From NCBI RefSeq assembly GCF_005405905.1, contig NZ_BJHU01000025.1:124001-188000 (forward strand): DNA of 64,000 nucleotides, given 5' to 3'. Of this stretch, positions 1 to 8,670 are shown piece after piece (the stretch's first letter is position 1; the number at the start of each line of letters is the position of its first letter). The stretch comes from Acidovorax sp. NB1. Its GTDB lineage: Bacteria; Pseudomonadota; Gammaproteobacteria; Burkholderiales; Burkholderiaceae_C. The notes under the pieces are model-generated. The model ran no database searches. It saw only the letters and a list, made by a program, of their open reading frames with translations, and was not told the origin of the DNA. The position numbers and the translations under genes are program-made.

Positions 1-622
1 CTTTGACCTTCAGGCCCTGGGCGATCTGCAGGCAGGTGTCGAGGTTGGATTTGCCGAACGCGCTGTTCTGGTAGATGACGGCAATGTTGTTAATGCCCAG
101 CGTGGCCAGATGCCCCACGATCTTGCGCAGCTCGACCTCGTAGCTGGCGCGCACGTGGAACAGGTAGCGGTTGTGCGTAGTGCGGAATGACGTGGTGCCC
201 ACCAGCGGCGCGAACATGGGCACACCCGCCTTTTCGGCGATGGGCATGGCGGCGATGAGGTTGCCGGTGGCCACGTAGCCGATCAGGGCAAACACCTTGT
301 CTTCATCAATGAGCTTGGCCGTGTTTTCGGCCGTCTTCTTGGGCTCGTAGGCATCGTCGTGCGACACCAGCTCCAGCGTGCGGCCCTGCACGCCGCCGGT
401 CTTGTTCACCTTGTCGAACGCCAGCGCAATGCCTGCCTTGTAGTCCACCCCGAAATCCTTGGCCGGGCCGGTGAACACGGCCGACTGGCCTACCTTGATG
501 CGGGTGTCTGTCACCCCGGTCTCGGCGGCTGCCGGGCCTGCGGCCCCCAGAGCAGCGGCAGCCAGGGTTGTCAGCATCACACGGCGGTCGATGCCCCCCT
601 CCTCCATCCCACGAAATTTCAT
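1..622 (-). CDS. ABC transporter substrate-binding protein, type 1 periplasmic fold (partial)
   Basis: Periplasmic binding component of a LivK-type ABC importer. Only the first 207 codons are present; the C-terminal half lies beyond the left edge. The ATG at 622 has AAGGAG six bases upstream. The N-terminus has a twin-arginine-like signal (DRRVMLTTLAAAALG, residues 12-26) followed by an Ala-rich cleavage zone, so export is expected and Tat use is possible. The mature start (TDTRIKVGQSAVFTGPAKD) is typical of the family. It is the last visible gene of the leftward operon that begins at the 6-hydroxynicotinate reductase homologue, 120 bp after the nicotinamidase-like gene. It is a second binding protein in the operon, distinct from the one at 5143-6354. 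The ligand is not determined by sequence. Confidence 0.88.
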   Translation of the reverse strand, partial: MKFRGMEEGGIDRRVMLTTLAAAALGAAGPAAAETGVTDTRIKVGQSAVFTGPAKDFGVDYKAGIALAFDKVNKTGGVQGRTLELVSHDDAYEPKKTAENTAKLIDEDKVFALIGYVATGNLIAAMPIAEKAGVPMFAPLVGTTSFRTTHNRYLFHVRASYEVELRKIVGHLATLGINNIAVIYQNSAFGKSNLDTCLQIAQGLKVK

Positions 623-742
623 GAAACGCTCCTTACATCAAGTGCGCAAGTTTCCCTGCAAGCGGAGCGGCTGCGCAACCATTTCTGCGGGGTGTTGTGA
701 ATCCGTCAAACCCCGGCGCGCAAGCACCGGGGCGGGGCGCCA

Positions 743-1468
743 TCAGGCGACGTCGATATCGCTGGACTGGATGCGTTTGACGCCCTTGGCCTTCATGTTC
801 TTCCAGGCCGCGTCGAGCGATCCGTTGAGGTCGATGGCGCGGGTGGCGTCTTCGACCACATAGGTTTCAAAGCCCAGGCGTTTGGCGTCGAGCGCCGTCC
901 AGGCCACGCAGAAGTCGGTGGCCAGACCCGTGACGAACACGGTCTTGATGCCACGCTGCTTGAGGTAACCGGCCAGGCCGGTGGAGGTCTTGCGGTCGGC
1001 CTCTTCAAAGGCCGAGTAGCTGTCCACATGCTGATGAAAGCCCTTGCGCAAGATCACCTGGGCCTTAGGCACCTTGAGGTCCTTGTGCAGGGCGGCGTCG
1101 TCGGTGCCCTGCACGCAATGATCGGGCCACAGCACCTGCTGGCCGTAACTGAGCTTGGTGGTTTCAAACGGCTTCTTGCCTGCATGGGTGCTGGCGAACG
1201 AGGCGTGACCCTGGGTGTGCCAGTCCTGCGTGACCACCACGTTCTCAAACGCTGTGGCGATGCGGTTGATGACGGGCACCACCTCATCCCCCTTGGCTAC
1301 GGGCAGCGTACCGCCAGGGACAAAGCAGTTCTGCACATCGACCACGATGAGCGCCGCTCGCTCACCGGGTTTGATCTTGCCTGCAGCCCAGCTGGCAGGG
1401 AAGCTGACCCCGGCCACGGTGAGCGCGGCCGATTGAAGAAGAAAGCGACGACGTTGCGCAGTTTGCAT
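743..1468 (-). CDS. Exported nicotinamidase/isochorismatase-family amidohydrolase
   Basis: Cysteine hydrolase of the isochorismatase superfamily, closest in motif pattern to nicotinamidase (PncA), which hydrolyses nicotinamide to nicotinate and ammonia. The catalytic triad candidates are D44 (VVDVQNCF), K142 (ILRKGFH) and C187 (ATDFCV). The metal site is D82-W-H84 with H88 and H95, and the WPDHCVQGT signature is present. Unlike cytoplasmic PncA it has a signal-like N-terminus with QRRRFLLQS, a twin-arginine motif, then a hydrophobic stretch ending SWA-A. I chose the ATG at 1468, eight bases after GGAG, because the upstream in-frame GTG at 1477 abuts that Shine-Dalgarno. It lies 75 bp after the importer ATPase in the ring-cleavage operon, so periplasmic release of nicotinate from nicotinamide is plausible. 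The substrate is inferred. Confidence 0.85.
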   Translation of the reverse strand: MQTAQRRRFLLQSAALTVAGVSFPASWAAGKIKPGERAALIVVDVQNCFVPGGTLPVAKGDEVVPVINRIATAFENVVVTQDWHTQGHASFASTHAGKKPFETTKLSYGQQVLWPDHCVQGTDDAALHKDLKVPKAQVILRKGFHQHVDSYSAFEEADRKTSTGLAGYLKQRGIKTVFVTGLATDFCVAWTALDAKRLGFETYVVEDATRAIDLNGSLDAAWKNMKAKGVKRIQSSDIDVA

Positions 1469-1543
1469 GGTGAACACTCCGGTTGGGAACGCACTGACAC
1501 ATCGGCCACGGCCCGGTAAGGCCAGGGCCGGGGAACTTCTTCT

Positions 1544-2293
1544 TCAGACGCTGAGGTAGGCGCGCCGCACCTCGTCGTTGGCGGCCAGCTCTTCCATGCT
1601 GGCCTGGTAGCGAATCTGGCCCTTTTCGAGCACATAGGCGCGGTCGGACACCAGCTCGGCAAAGTGCATGTTCTGCTCGGACAGCAGGATGCTCACGCCC
1701 TGCTCTTTCAGCTCCAAGATCATGTGCGCCATCTGCTCCACGATCACCGGGGCCACACCTTCAGAGGGCTCGTCCAACAGCACCAGATACGGATTGCCCA
1801 TGAGCGTGCGGGCCACCGTGAGCATCTGCTGCTCACCGCCACTCATGCGGCCGCCGGGGCGCTGGGGCATCTCGCCCAGGTTGGGGAAGAGCTTGAACAG
1901 GCGCTCGGGCGTCCACACCGGGGCAGCCGTGCCGTCGGGCCAGGTGCGGGCGGGCTGGCGGCCCACTTCCAGGTTCTCCATCACCGTGAGGTCGGTGAAC
2001 ACGCGGCGGTCTTCGGGCACAAAGCCCAGGCCCAGGCGCGCGGCGTCGTGCGGGTCGCTTTTGGAGAGGTCGCGGCCCATGAACTGGATGCTGCCCTTGC
2101 GTTTGGCCAGCATGCCCATCAACGTCTTGAGCGTGGTGGACTTGCCTGCGCCGTTGCGGCCCATCAGGGCCACGACTTCGCCACGCCGCACGTCCAGGTC
2201 CACGTCGTACAGAATTTGCGCGGCACCATACCAGGCCTGCAGGCCCTTGGCCTGGAGCAGCAGTTCTTTGGGGTTGTGGGTCGTCATGGTCAT
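1544..2293 (-). CDS. Branched-chain-type ABC transporter ATP-binding protein (LivF-like)
   Basis: Cytoplasmic ATPase of the importer encoded with the three genes upstream. The 249-residue length fits LivF. Walker A is GRNGAGKST, the ABC signature is MSGGEQQ and Walker B is LVLLDEPSEG. The start codon overlaps the stop of the LivG-like gene (ATGA, 2290-2293), so the two ATPases are translationally coupled. The family carries branched-chain amino acids, but many members carry aromatic or heterocyclic carboxylates and amides. Its place in the operon of the reductase and nicotinamidase homologues makes an N-heterocycle or its amide the better guess here. Confidence 0.93.
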   Translation of the reverse strand: MTMTTHNPKELLLQAKGLQAWYGAAQILYDVDLDVRRGEVVALMGRNGAGKSTTLKTLMGMLAKRKGSIQFMGRDLSKSDPHDAARLGLGFVPEDRRVFTDLTVMENLEVGRQPARTWPDGTAAPVWTPERLFKLFPNLGEMPQRPGGRMSGGEQQMLTVARTLMGNPYLVLLDEPSEGVAPVIVEQMAHMILELKEQGVSILLSEQNMHFAELVSDRAYVLEKGQIRYQASMEELAANDEVRRAYLSV

Positions 2294-3072
2294 GCCGCCT
2301 CCGCATTGGCTGCGGCTTTCTTCTCAAACGTCTTGCCGGTGCCGAAGTACACCTCCTGCACCTTGGGATGGTCGCGCAACTCCAGCGGTTTGCCCTCGGC
2401 AATCAGGCGCCCGCGCGCCAGCACGATCATGCGGTCGGCATAGGCAAACACCACGTCCATGCTGTGCTCGGTGAAGAGCACTGCCATGTGGCGGTCGATC
2501 ACCAGTTGCTTGGTCAGCGCCATGAGCTCGTTGCGCTCCTTGGGAGCCATACCGGCAGTGGGCTCGTCCATGAGCAGGAGCTTGGGGCTGTTGGCCATGG
2601 CAATCGCCAGCTCCACACGCTTCACATCGCCATAGGCCAACACGCTGCAGGGCCGGTCGGCCTGCGACTTCATGCCCACCTGGTCCAGCAGCGCCAAAGC
2701 TTCGTCGCGTTTGTGGTCTGCAGCCCTGCGCCATAGGGAGAACAGCAGACTGTCGTTGGAGATCAGTGCCATCTGCACGTTCTCCACCACCGTCAGCGAT
2801 GCAAAGGTTTCGGCGATCTGGAAGGTGCGGCCCACACCCATACGCCAGATGTCGCGCGGCTTGCGGCCCACCAGCTCCTGCCCGTTGAGCTGGATGGAAC
2901 CCGCATCGGCGGGCAGTTGGCCGTTGACCATGTTGAAGGTGGTGGACTTGCCTGCGCCATTGGGGCCGATGAGCGCCAGCAGCTCACCCGCAGCGAGTTC
3001 GAAGTGGATGCCATCCACCGCCTTCACGCCGCCAAACGATTTGCCCAGACCGGTGACTTCGAGGAGGCTCAT
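2290..3072 (-). CDS. Branched-chain-type ABC transporter ATP-binding protein (LivG-like)
   Basis: Second ATPase of the importer, 260 residues. Walker A is GPNGAGKST at about residues 36-44 and Walker B is LLLMDEPTAGM. The signature region reads VLAYGDVKR rather than LSxGxQ, which is common in the LivG branch. It overlaps the permease stop by four bases (3069-3072) and the LivF-like start by four bases, so permease, LivG and LivF form one coupled unit. The C-terminal EVYFGTGKTF is typical of LivG proteins. Confidence 0.93.
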   Translation of the reverse strand: MSLLEVTGLGKSFGGVKAVDGIHFELAAGELLALIGPNGAGKSTTFNMVNGQLPADAGSIQLNGQELVGRKPRDIWRMGVGRTFQIAETFASLTVVENVQMALISNDSLLFSLWRRAADHKRDEALALLDQVGMKSQADRPCSVLAYGDVKRVELAIAMANSPKLLLMDEPTAGMAPKERNELMALTKQLVIDRHMAVLFTEHSMDVVFAYADRMIVLARGRLIAEGKPLELRDHPKVQEVYFGTGKTFEKKAAANAEAA

Positions 3073-4976
3073 GCCGTGCCCTCCTTGGTGTTCTTGGCGT
3101 CGCGCATGTTGTCAAAAATCTGCTTGATGGTGCCCGCGATACCCTGTGGAAACAGCAGCACCAGGATGAGGATGATGGCGCCCAGCATGGCGCGCCAGTA
3201 GTCGGTGTTGCGCGCCACGGTGTCGTGCAGCCAGGTGAAGGTGACCGCGCCCACCACGGGACCAGCCAGCGTCTGGATGCCGCCCAGCAGCACCATCACC
3301 AACCCATCCACCGATTTGCCCACGGCAAGCGACTCCGGCGAAATGCTGCCCTTGGAGAACGCATACAGCGCCCCTGCCAGCCCTGCCGCTGTGCCCGCCA
3401 CCACAAACGCCGCCCACTGCATGCGCTTGACGTCGATGCCGATGGCATCGGCCCGCAGCACAGAGTCGCGCCCTGCGCGCAGCGCATAGCCAAACGGTGA
3501 GAACAGCACACGGCGCAGCCACCACACCCCCGCTCCCACCAGTGCCAGCGTGAGCCAGTAATACATGCGCTTGTCTGCCAGCCAGGCTGCAGGCCAGACA
3601 CCCGTCAGGCCGTTGCTGCCCCCCGTGAAACTGTCCCACTGGTAGGTGATGGCCCAGGTGATCTGGGCGAAGGCCAGCGTTAGCATGGCGAGGTACACAC
3701 CCGACAGCCGCACCGCAAACCAGCCGTAGACAAACGCACCGACCGCCGCCACCAGCGGCGCCACCACCAGTGCGAGTTCCATGGGTAGCCCGAGCGAACG
3801 CACCAGCAGGGCCGCGCCATAGGCGCCCAGCCCGAAGTAGGCAGCATGGCCGAAGGAGTGCATGCCCGCAGGCCCCATGATGAAGTGAAGGCTGGCCGCA
3901 AACAGCGCTGCGATCAGCAGGTCGATCAGCAGCACCGTGGTGTACGGCGACTGTGCGGTGAGCACCGGCGCTGCTGCCAGCAGCAGGCCCAGCACCGCAG
4001 CCGCCACCAGGTAAGCCTTACCCGGGCGACGCAGCGGCTCCTCCTGCATACCCACGTAGCGGCTGGGTGCCTGCGGCCGGCCGAACAGGCCCCACGGACG
4101 CCAGACCAGCACCACCGCCATCACAAGAAAATCCACCACCAGCGTCAGCTTGGAAAACGAAACACTCAGGCCAAACACATCGACCACACCCAGCCAGATG
4201 CAGATGGCCTTTATTTCGGAGATGAGCAGTGCAGCCGCGTAGGCACCGGGGATGGAGCCCATGCCACCCACCACCACCACCACGAAGGCGGCACCGATGG
4301 TGTGCAAATCCATCTCCAGCGTGGCGGGCTCGCGCGGCAGTTGCAGTGCGCCACCCAGCCCGGCCAGCATCGCGCCCAGCGCGAACACGGCCGTGAACAA
4401 CCAGGCCTGGTTGACGCCCAGGGCGCTCACCATCTCGCGGTCTTGCGTGGCGGCGCGCACCAGCGTGCCAAACCGGGTGCGCGTGAGCAGCAGCCAGACG
4501 GCACCCAGCACCAGCGGACCGACCACGATGAGGAACAGGTCGTAGCTGGGGAACTGCCGCCCCAGCAGGCTGACGGAACCCGAAAGACCCGGCGCGCGTG
4601 GGCCCAGCAGTTCGTCGGGGCCCCAAAGCCACAACACCGCGTCCTTGATGACCAGCACCAGGGCAAACGTGGCCAGCAGCTGGAACAGCTCGGGTGCCTT
4701 ATAGATGCGGCGCAGCAGCACCACTTCGATCAGCGCCCCGAGCACGCCAACGATCAGCGCGGCCAGCGGCAAGGCCACCCAGAAGCCCAGGGCACCGCTC
4801 AGGCGCTCGACCAGCGAGTACGCAACATAGATGCCCACCATGAAGAACGAACCATGGGCAAAGTTCACGATGCGGGTCACGCCAAAGATCAGCGACAAAC
4901 CCGCCGCCACGAGGAACAGCGACGACGCACTCGCCAGCCCGTTGATGAGCTGGACGATGAAACCCGAAAAACTCAT
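3069..4976 (-). CDS. Fused LivH-LivM branched-chain-type ABC permease
   Basis: Inner-membrane channel of the importer. At 635 residues it is about twice the usual size because both permease subunits are in one chain. The N-terminal half (about 1-295) begins like LivH (FIVQLINGLASASSLFLVA, then GLSLIFGVTRIVNFAHGSF). A hydrophilic linker at about 295-320 leads into a LivM half containing FGLGAYGAALLVRSLG and GVYLAMLTLAFAQI. Each half has many hydrophobic helices. The 166 bp between this gene and the upstream binding protein contain no ORF. The fusion gives a single-gene heterodimer equivalent; such fusions are known in this family but less common than separate genes. Confidence 0.92.
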   Translation of the reverse strand: MSFSGFIVQLINGLASASSLFLVAAGLSLIFGVTRIVNFAHGSFFMVGIYVAYSLVERLSGALGFWVALPLAALIVGVLGALIEVVLLRRIYKAPELFQLLATFALVLVIKDAVLWLWGPDELLGPRAPGLSGSVSLLGRQFPSYDLFLIVVGPLVLGAVWLLLTRTRFGTLVRAATQDREMVSALGVNQAWLFTAVFALGAMLAGLGGALQLPREPATLEMDLHTIGAAFVVVVVGGMGSIPGAYAAALLISEIKAICIWLGVVDVFGLSVSFSKLTLVVDFLVMAVVLVWRPWGLFGRPQAPSRYVGMQEEPLRRPGKAYLVAAAVLGLLLAAAPVLTAQSPYTTVLLIDLLIAALFAASLHFIMGPAGMHSFGHAAYFGLGAYGAALLVRSLGLPMELALVVAPLVAAVGAFVYGWFAVRLSGVYLAMLTLAFAQITWAITYQWDSFTGGSNGLTGVWPAAWLADKRMYYWLTLALVGAGVWWLRRVLFSPFGYALRAGRDSVLRADAIGIDVKRMQWAAFVVAGTAAGLAGALYAFSKGSISPESLAVGKSVDGLVMVLLGGIQTLAGPVVGAVTFTWLHDTVARNTDYWRAMLGAIILILVLLFPQGIAGTIKQIFDNMRDAKNTKEGTA

Positions 4977-5142
4977 GTTCGATACACCCTGTAGGGCCTG
5001 TTCACACTGTTTTTGCCAGCGCGAAGGCCATGAAAGAAGCCGGCCGTGCTCCAGCCAACACCCGCAGAACCGGGCGGTGCCGGACTGCAGGTAGCGTCTG
5101 CCGGGACCGAGGCGCGGCAGGCGCCTCAGACCTCAGAGGGAA

Positions 5143-6354
5143 TCAATCAGCGCTTCGCGACTTCTTCACGTCGGCTGCGGACGGCTGGTACTTGGCATCG
5201 GCGCCATCCAGGTAGACGTAATCCACCATCACGCCCTTGCCGCCTTCGTTCTTGGTGCGACCGACAAACGCGCCCATGGTGGCCTGGTGGTCTTCAGGAC
5301 GGTAGGTGATCTTGCCAAATGGGGTGTCCACCTGCAGACCTTTGAAGGCTGCGACCAGCTTGTCGGTGTCGGTGCTCTTGGCCTTGGCAATACCGGCAGC
5401 AGCCGACTTGATCATGCTGTAGCCCACCACCGAGCCCAGGCGCGGGTAGTCCTTGAACTTGGCCTGGTACGCCTGCTCGAACGCCTTGTGTGCGGGGGTG
5501 TTGATGCCGTACCAGGGATAGCCGGTCACCAGCCAGCCGGTGGGGGCCTCGTCTTTCAGGGGGTCCATGTATTCGGGCTCGCCCGTCAACACGCTGACCA
5601 CCTCGATGCCCTTGAAAAGGCCGCGCGTGTTGCCTTCGCGCACGAACTTCGACAGGTCCGCGCCAAACAACACGTTGAAGACGGCGTCGGGCTTGGCATC
5701 CGACAGCGCTTGCACGACGCTGCCTGCGTCCACCCGGCCTAGCGGCGTGGCTTGCTCGGCCACAAACTCCACGTCGGGCTGGGCGGCCTTGAGCAGTTGC
5801 TTGAACGCCGCCACGGCAGACTGCCCGTACTCGTAGTTGGGGTAGACCACGGCCCAGCGCTTTTTCTTCATCTTGGCGGCCTCAGGCACCAGCATGGCGG
5901 CCTGCATGTAGGTGCCGGGGCGCAGGCGGAAGGTGTATTGGTTGCCACCTTGCCAGGTCATCTTGTCGGTCAGCGGCTCGCCAGCCAGGAAGAAAAACTT
6001 CTTCTGCTTGGCGAAGTCGGCCACCGCCAGACCGGTGTTCGACAGGAAGGTGCCAGCCAGCACATCGACCTTCTCGCGCGACACCAGCTCTTCGGCCACA
6101 CGAACTGCGTCGCCGGGGTTGGCGTTGTCGTCGCGCGTGATCAGTTCGATCTTCTTGCCATTGACGCCGCCCGCAGCGTTGATCTCATCGACCGCCAGCT
6201 CCATGCCTTTCTTGTAGGGCTCCAGGAAAGCGGGCTGCGCCTTGTAGCTGTTGACCTCGCCAATCTTGATCACGCCCTGGGCAAAAACAGGGGCCAGGGT
6301 AAGGGCCAATGCAGCCGCAGCCGTGGCACGCATGAGGTTTCGTCGCATCGTCAT
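5143..6354 (-). CDS. ABC transporter substrate-binding protein (LivK-like)
   Basis: Periplasmic ligand-binding protein, 403 residues, type 1 periplasmic fold. The signal peptide spans residues 1-25 (RRNLMRATAAAALALTLAP, cleavage near VFA-Q). The mature protein starts VIKIGEVNSYKAQPAFLEPY and has the family's GxELAVDEINAAGGVNGKK segment. The ATG at 6354 has AGGAG six bases upstream. It lies 80 bp after a DUF1185 gene and 166 bp before the fused permease, so it is the natural partner of that permease. The ligand is unknown; operon context points to a pyridine carboxylate, its amide or a ring-cleavage product rather than leucine. Confidence 0.92.
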   Translation of the reverse strand: MTMRRNLMRATAAAALALTLAPVFAQGVIKIGEVNSYKAQPAFLEPYKKGMELAVDEINAAGGVNGKKIELITRDDNANPGDAVRVAEELVSREKVDVLAGTFLSNTGLAVADFAKQKKFFFLAGEPLTDKMTWQGGNQYTFRLRPGTYMQAAMLVPEAAKMKKKRWAVVYPNYEYGQSAVAAFKQLLKAAQPDVEFVAEQATPLGRVDAGSVVQALSDAKPDAVFNVLFGADLSKFVREGNTRGLFKGIEVVSVLTGEPEYMDPLKDEAPTGWLVTGYPWYGINTPAHKAFEQAYQAKFKDYPRLGSVVGYSMIKSAAAGIAKAKSTDTDKLVAAFKGLQVDTPFGKITYRPEDHQATMGAFVGRTKNEGGKGVMVDYVYLDGADAKYQPSAADVKKSRSAD

Positions 6355-6434
6355 GGGGAGACTCCTGAAGGATGGTTGGAGAGAGATCGAACGGGGGTGA
6401 GACAGGACAGGTGTGTGTTGTACGCGCGCTGGGC

Positions 6435-7019
6435 TCAGCGCAGGCCGTCAACGCCTTTTATTTCAGAGGCCGTGAGGCCGCCGACACGTGGCAACGGCCG
6501 CCCGCTGTCGGTCACGACAACGGCCACCACGATTTCATTGGCCCGCGGGGCATCGGCTACACGGGCTTCCATGGCGTCGAAATGGCTGCGCACGTAAGCC
6601 GCATCCTTGTGGCCCAGGGGCACGTCGATGGCCGTGCCGAGGCCGCCCATCTTCTTGCTGGATGGGACCAACGCGGCACCCTTCTCGACAGCCACACGCA
6701 GTGGTGCGCCCAGCTTGGGGTGGAGGATGGCGGCGGCGTGCTCCAGCTCGCCCGCCTCGCCCACGATGGCGGCCTTGCCGTAGCTGTGCGCATCGCCCGG
6801 GGCAATGCCCAGGGCCTGCACGCAGCGGGCGCCCAGAAGGCCTCCCAGCTCCTCACCGATGGCGATGAGTTCGTCGAGGTTTTCCACATAACGTCCGGCA
6901 AAGGGGTTCTCGATCACGGCCATGGCCAGCGCCTTGCGCACCGGGGGCTGAACGTCACGCCCCATTTCCACGCGGACCTCGTCGGTCTGCACAATGATCT
7001 TTCGAATCTTGGCTGGCAT
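6435..7019 (-). CDS. DUF1185 (PF06684, 'amino acid synthesis') family protein, paralogue 1
   Basis: A 194-residue cytoplasmic protein of the DUF1185 family. As I recall, the family has a chorismate-mutase-like fold and no firmly assigned reaction. It shares with the next gene NPFAGRY, YGKxAIVGxAGELEH, KKxGGxGxAxDVPLxH and YVRSHFDAxExRV, a block rich in Lys, His, Asp and Glu that could form an active site. The ATG at 7019 has a strong AAGGAG upstream. It sits 55 bp after its paralogue and 80 bp before the importer genes. The context suggests an enzyme acting on a ring-cleavage intermediate, but no reaction can be assigned from sequence. Confidence 0.9.
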   Translation of the reverse strand: MPAKIRKIIVQTDEVRVEMGRDVQPPVRKALAMAVIENPFAGRYVENLDELIAIGEELGGLLGARCVQALGIAPGDAHSYGKAAIVGEAGELEHAAAILHPKLGAPLRVAVEKGAALVPSSKKMGGLGTAIDVPLGHKDAAYVRSHFDAMEARVADAPRANEIVVAVVVTDSGRPLPRVGGLTASEIKGVDGLR

Positions 7020-7074
7020 TTTTTGGCTCCTTGGGATCTTGTCTTGTTCGATGGTGTGCGGGTCGGCGGACGGC

Positions 7075-7716
7075 TCAGCGCAGGCCGTTCCACTGGCTGA
7101 TGTCTGCCGCCTTGAGCCCTCCGACGCGGGCGTGGATGCGCGGGCCCGTGGTCATGGCAAGTATGAACACGATCTCATCAGCGGATGGCGCGCCCGGAAC
7201 ACGCACTTCGATCGCGTCGAAATGGCTGCGTACGTAGCTGGCGTTGATGTGGGTGAGCGGCACATCCAGCGCTGCACCGGGGCCACCCACCTTCTTGGTG
7301 GAAGGCACGATAGACAGTGCATTGGCGGGTTGCCCGGTCTTCTCTTCGGCCAGGCCCTTGGCGTAGGCGTTGCGGTCGCCCTTCCAGCCCAGCAGTTCGC
7401 GCATGGCGTAGCCGCCGGGCACATGCCACAGCGCACCGTGTTCCAGCTCACCCGCCGCGCCCACGATGGCACCCTTGCCGTAGGTCTCGATGCGCTCGGC
7501 GGGCACGCCCATGGCCTTCAGGAGGCGCTGGGCCATGTCCAGCCCCACGTCCTGCAGCGCGTCCATCATGGGGAGGATGTCGGGCTCGTACCGTCCCGCA
7601 AACGGGTTGGTCAGCACCGCGCCGATGGCGCCGCGCAGCAGCGGCACGTCGGCCACCGGCCCGAATTCGTGCCGGATTTCCTCAAGATGGGTGAAAACGC
7701 GTCGTATCTGGATCAT
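7075..7716 (-). CDS. DUF1185 (PF06684) family protein, paralogue 2
   Basis: A 213-residue paralogue of the adjacent 6435-7019 product, with the same NPFAGRY, YGKGAIVGAAGELEH, KKVGGPGAALDVPL and YVRSHFDAIEVRV segments. It carries an extra insertion (about residues 100-125, containing LGWKGDRNAYAKGLAEEK) absent from the shorter paralogue. It begins 21 bp after the UPF0280 gene. Two diverged copies side by side suggest a hetero-oligomer or two successive steps. No signal peptide or membrane segment is visible. The function is unknown. Confidence 0.9.
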   Translation of the reverse strand: MIQIRRVFTHLEEIRHEFGPVADVPLLRGAIGAVLTNPFAGRYEPDILPMMDALQDVGLDMAQRLLKAMGVPAERIETYGKGAIVGAAGELEHGALWHVPGGYAMRELLGWKGDRNAYAKGLAEEKTGQPANALSIVPSTKKVGGPGAALDVPLTHINASYVRSHFDAIEVRVPGAPSADEIVFILAMTTGPRIHARVGGLKAADISQWNGLR

Positions 7717-7737
7717 TCTGGAGACCTGTGCATTTCG

Positions 7738-8670
7738 TTAAGCAAATACTGAACCAACTTCCGATTCCACCGCCGGATCCCGGGGCCATACCGCATCCGC
7801 CAGCGCCTGAGGCGCCGAGGTCGCCACCCACTGCCCTTGGCACGCCAGCAGTGCAAACCACAGCAGGCCGCCGGACTGCAATTCTTGCGCCTTTTGCAGC
7901 CCCTGGTGCAAGGCCTGGCGCACCGACTCTTCAGGCAAGGCAGGGACATCCACCGTGACGGGAATGGCCCCCAGGTCACTGTCGTCCCGCACCTGCCACG
8001 CTGGCCTGCGGACGATTCGCACATCGGCTACATCCACAGCATTCGCCACGATGGTCGCCGCCGCATCGGCCTGCGCCGCTGTGCGCGCCAGCACCGTCAC
8101 GCTGTCGGCAATTCCCAGCGACTGGCTGCGCCCGCGCCAGCCACTGGTGGCCACACCGCGCACCGGCATGGCGCTGTCGATGCTGATCTTTCCATCCAGT
8201 ACCAGGCCGTTGCACAACTGTGCAGCGTTCAGTGCGGCAATGTCAGCGTACACCCCCACCGTGATCGACTGGCCGGGCGCCAGGTGCAGCGCAATGTCGC
8301 CGCCGTTGTTGACCCACGCGCGGTCTATGCCCGGCTGTTCGTAGCAGGTCAGAATCTCCTGCGCCACCGCGCCCGCCACCGCCGCCATCGATGTGATGAA
8401 ACCTGCGCGATAGGGGCTGCAGGCGGCCCACATGCGGCGCGCCACCACGCCCTGCAACGTGCAGTGCGCGCCCACTGGCGCCCGCAAGCCGGGAAGTTCA
8501 TTCACCAGCTCCTGCAGCAGCCCGTCAAAACGCTGCCACGCGCGCTCGTGCGCCAGGTCTACGGCGTCGCGCGCCCCTTCAGCCTGGAGGATGAGGTCCA
8601 TCGGGCCATGCTGGAAATGCCAGCGGCCATCGGACAGGAGATTGCGGCAAGCGTTCACAGCACGGCTCAC
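7738..8670 (-). CDS. UPF0280 family protein (ApbE-like fold), candidate flavin transferase
   Basis: A 310-residue protein matching the UPF0280 family, which from memory is structurally related to ApbE, the FAD:protein FMN transferase. Recognisable blocks are SDGRWHFQHGPMDLIL near residue 13, VAGAVAQEIL, AWVNNGGDIALHL, GVATSGWRGRSQSLGIADSV and a C-terminal LWFALLACQGQWVATSAPQ. The GTG at 8670 directly abuts the TAA of the reductase gene (8671-8673), implying tight translational coupling. Since 6-hydroxynicotinate reductase is reported to carry covalent flavin, an ApbE-like neighbour fits a maturation role. That role is inference; the family itself is well recognised. Confidence 0.88.
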   Translation of the reverse strand: MSRAVNACRNLLSDGRWHFQHGPMDLILQAEGARDAVDLAHERAWQRFDGLLQELVNELPGLRAPVGAHCTLQGVVARRMWAACSPYRAGFITSMAAVAGAVAQEILTCYEQPGIDRAWVNNGGDIALHLAPGQSITVGVYADIAALNAAQLCNGLVLDGKISIDSAMPVRGVATSGWRGRSQSLGIADSVTVLARTAAQADAAATIVANAVDVADVRIVRRPAWQVRDDSDLGAIPVTVDVPALPEESVRQALHQGLQKAQELQSGGLLWFALLACQGQWVATSAPQALADAVWPRDPAVESEVGSVFA

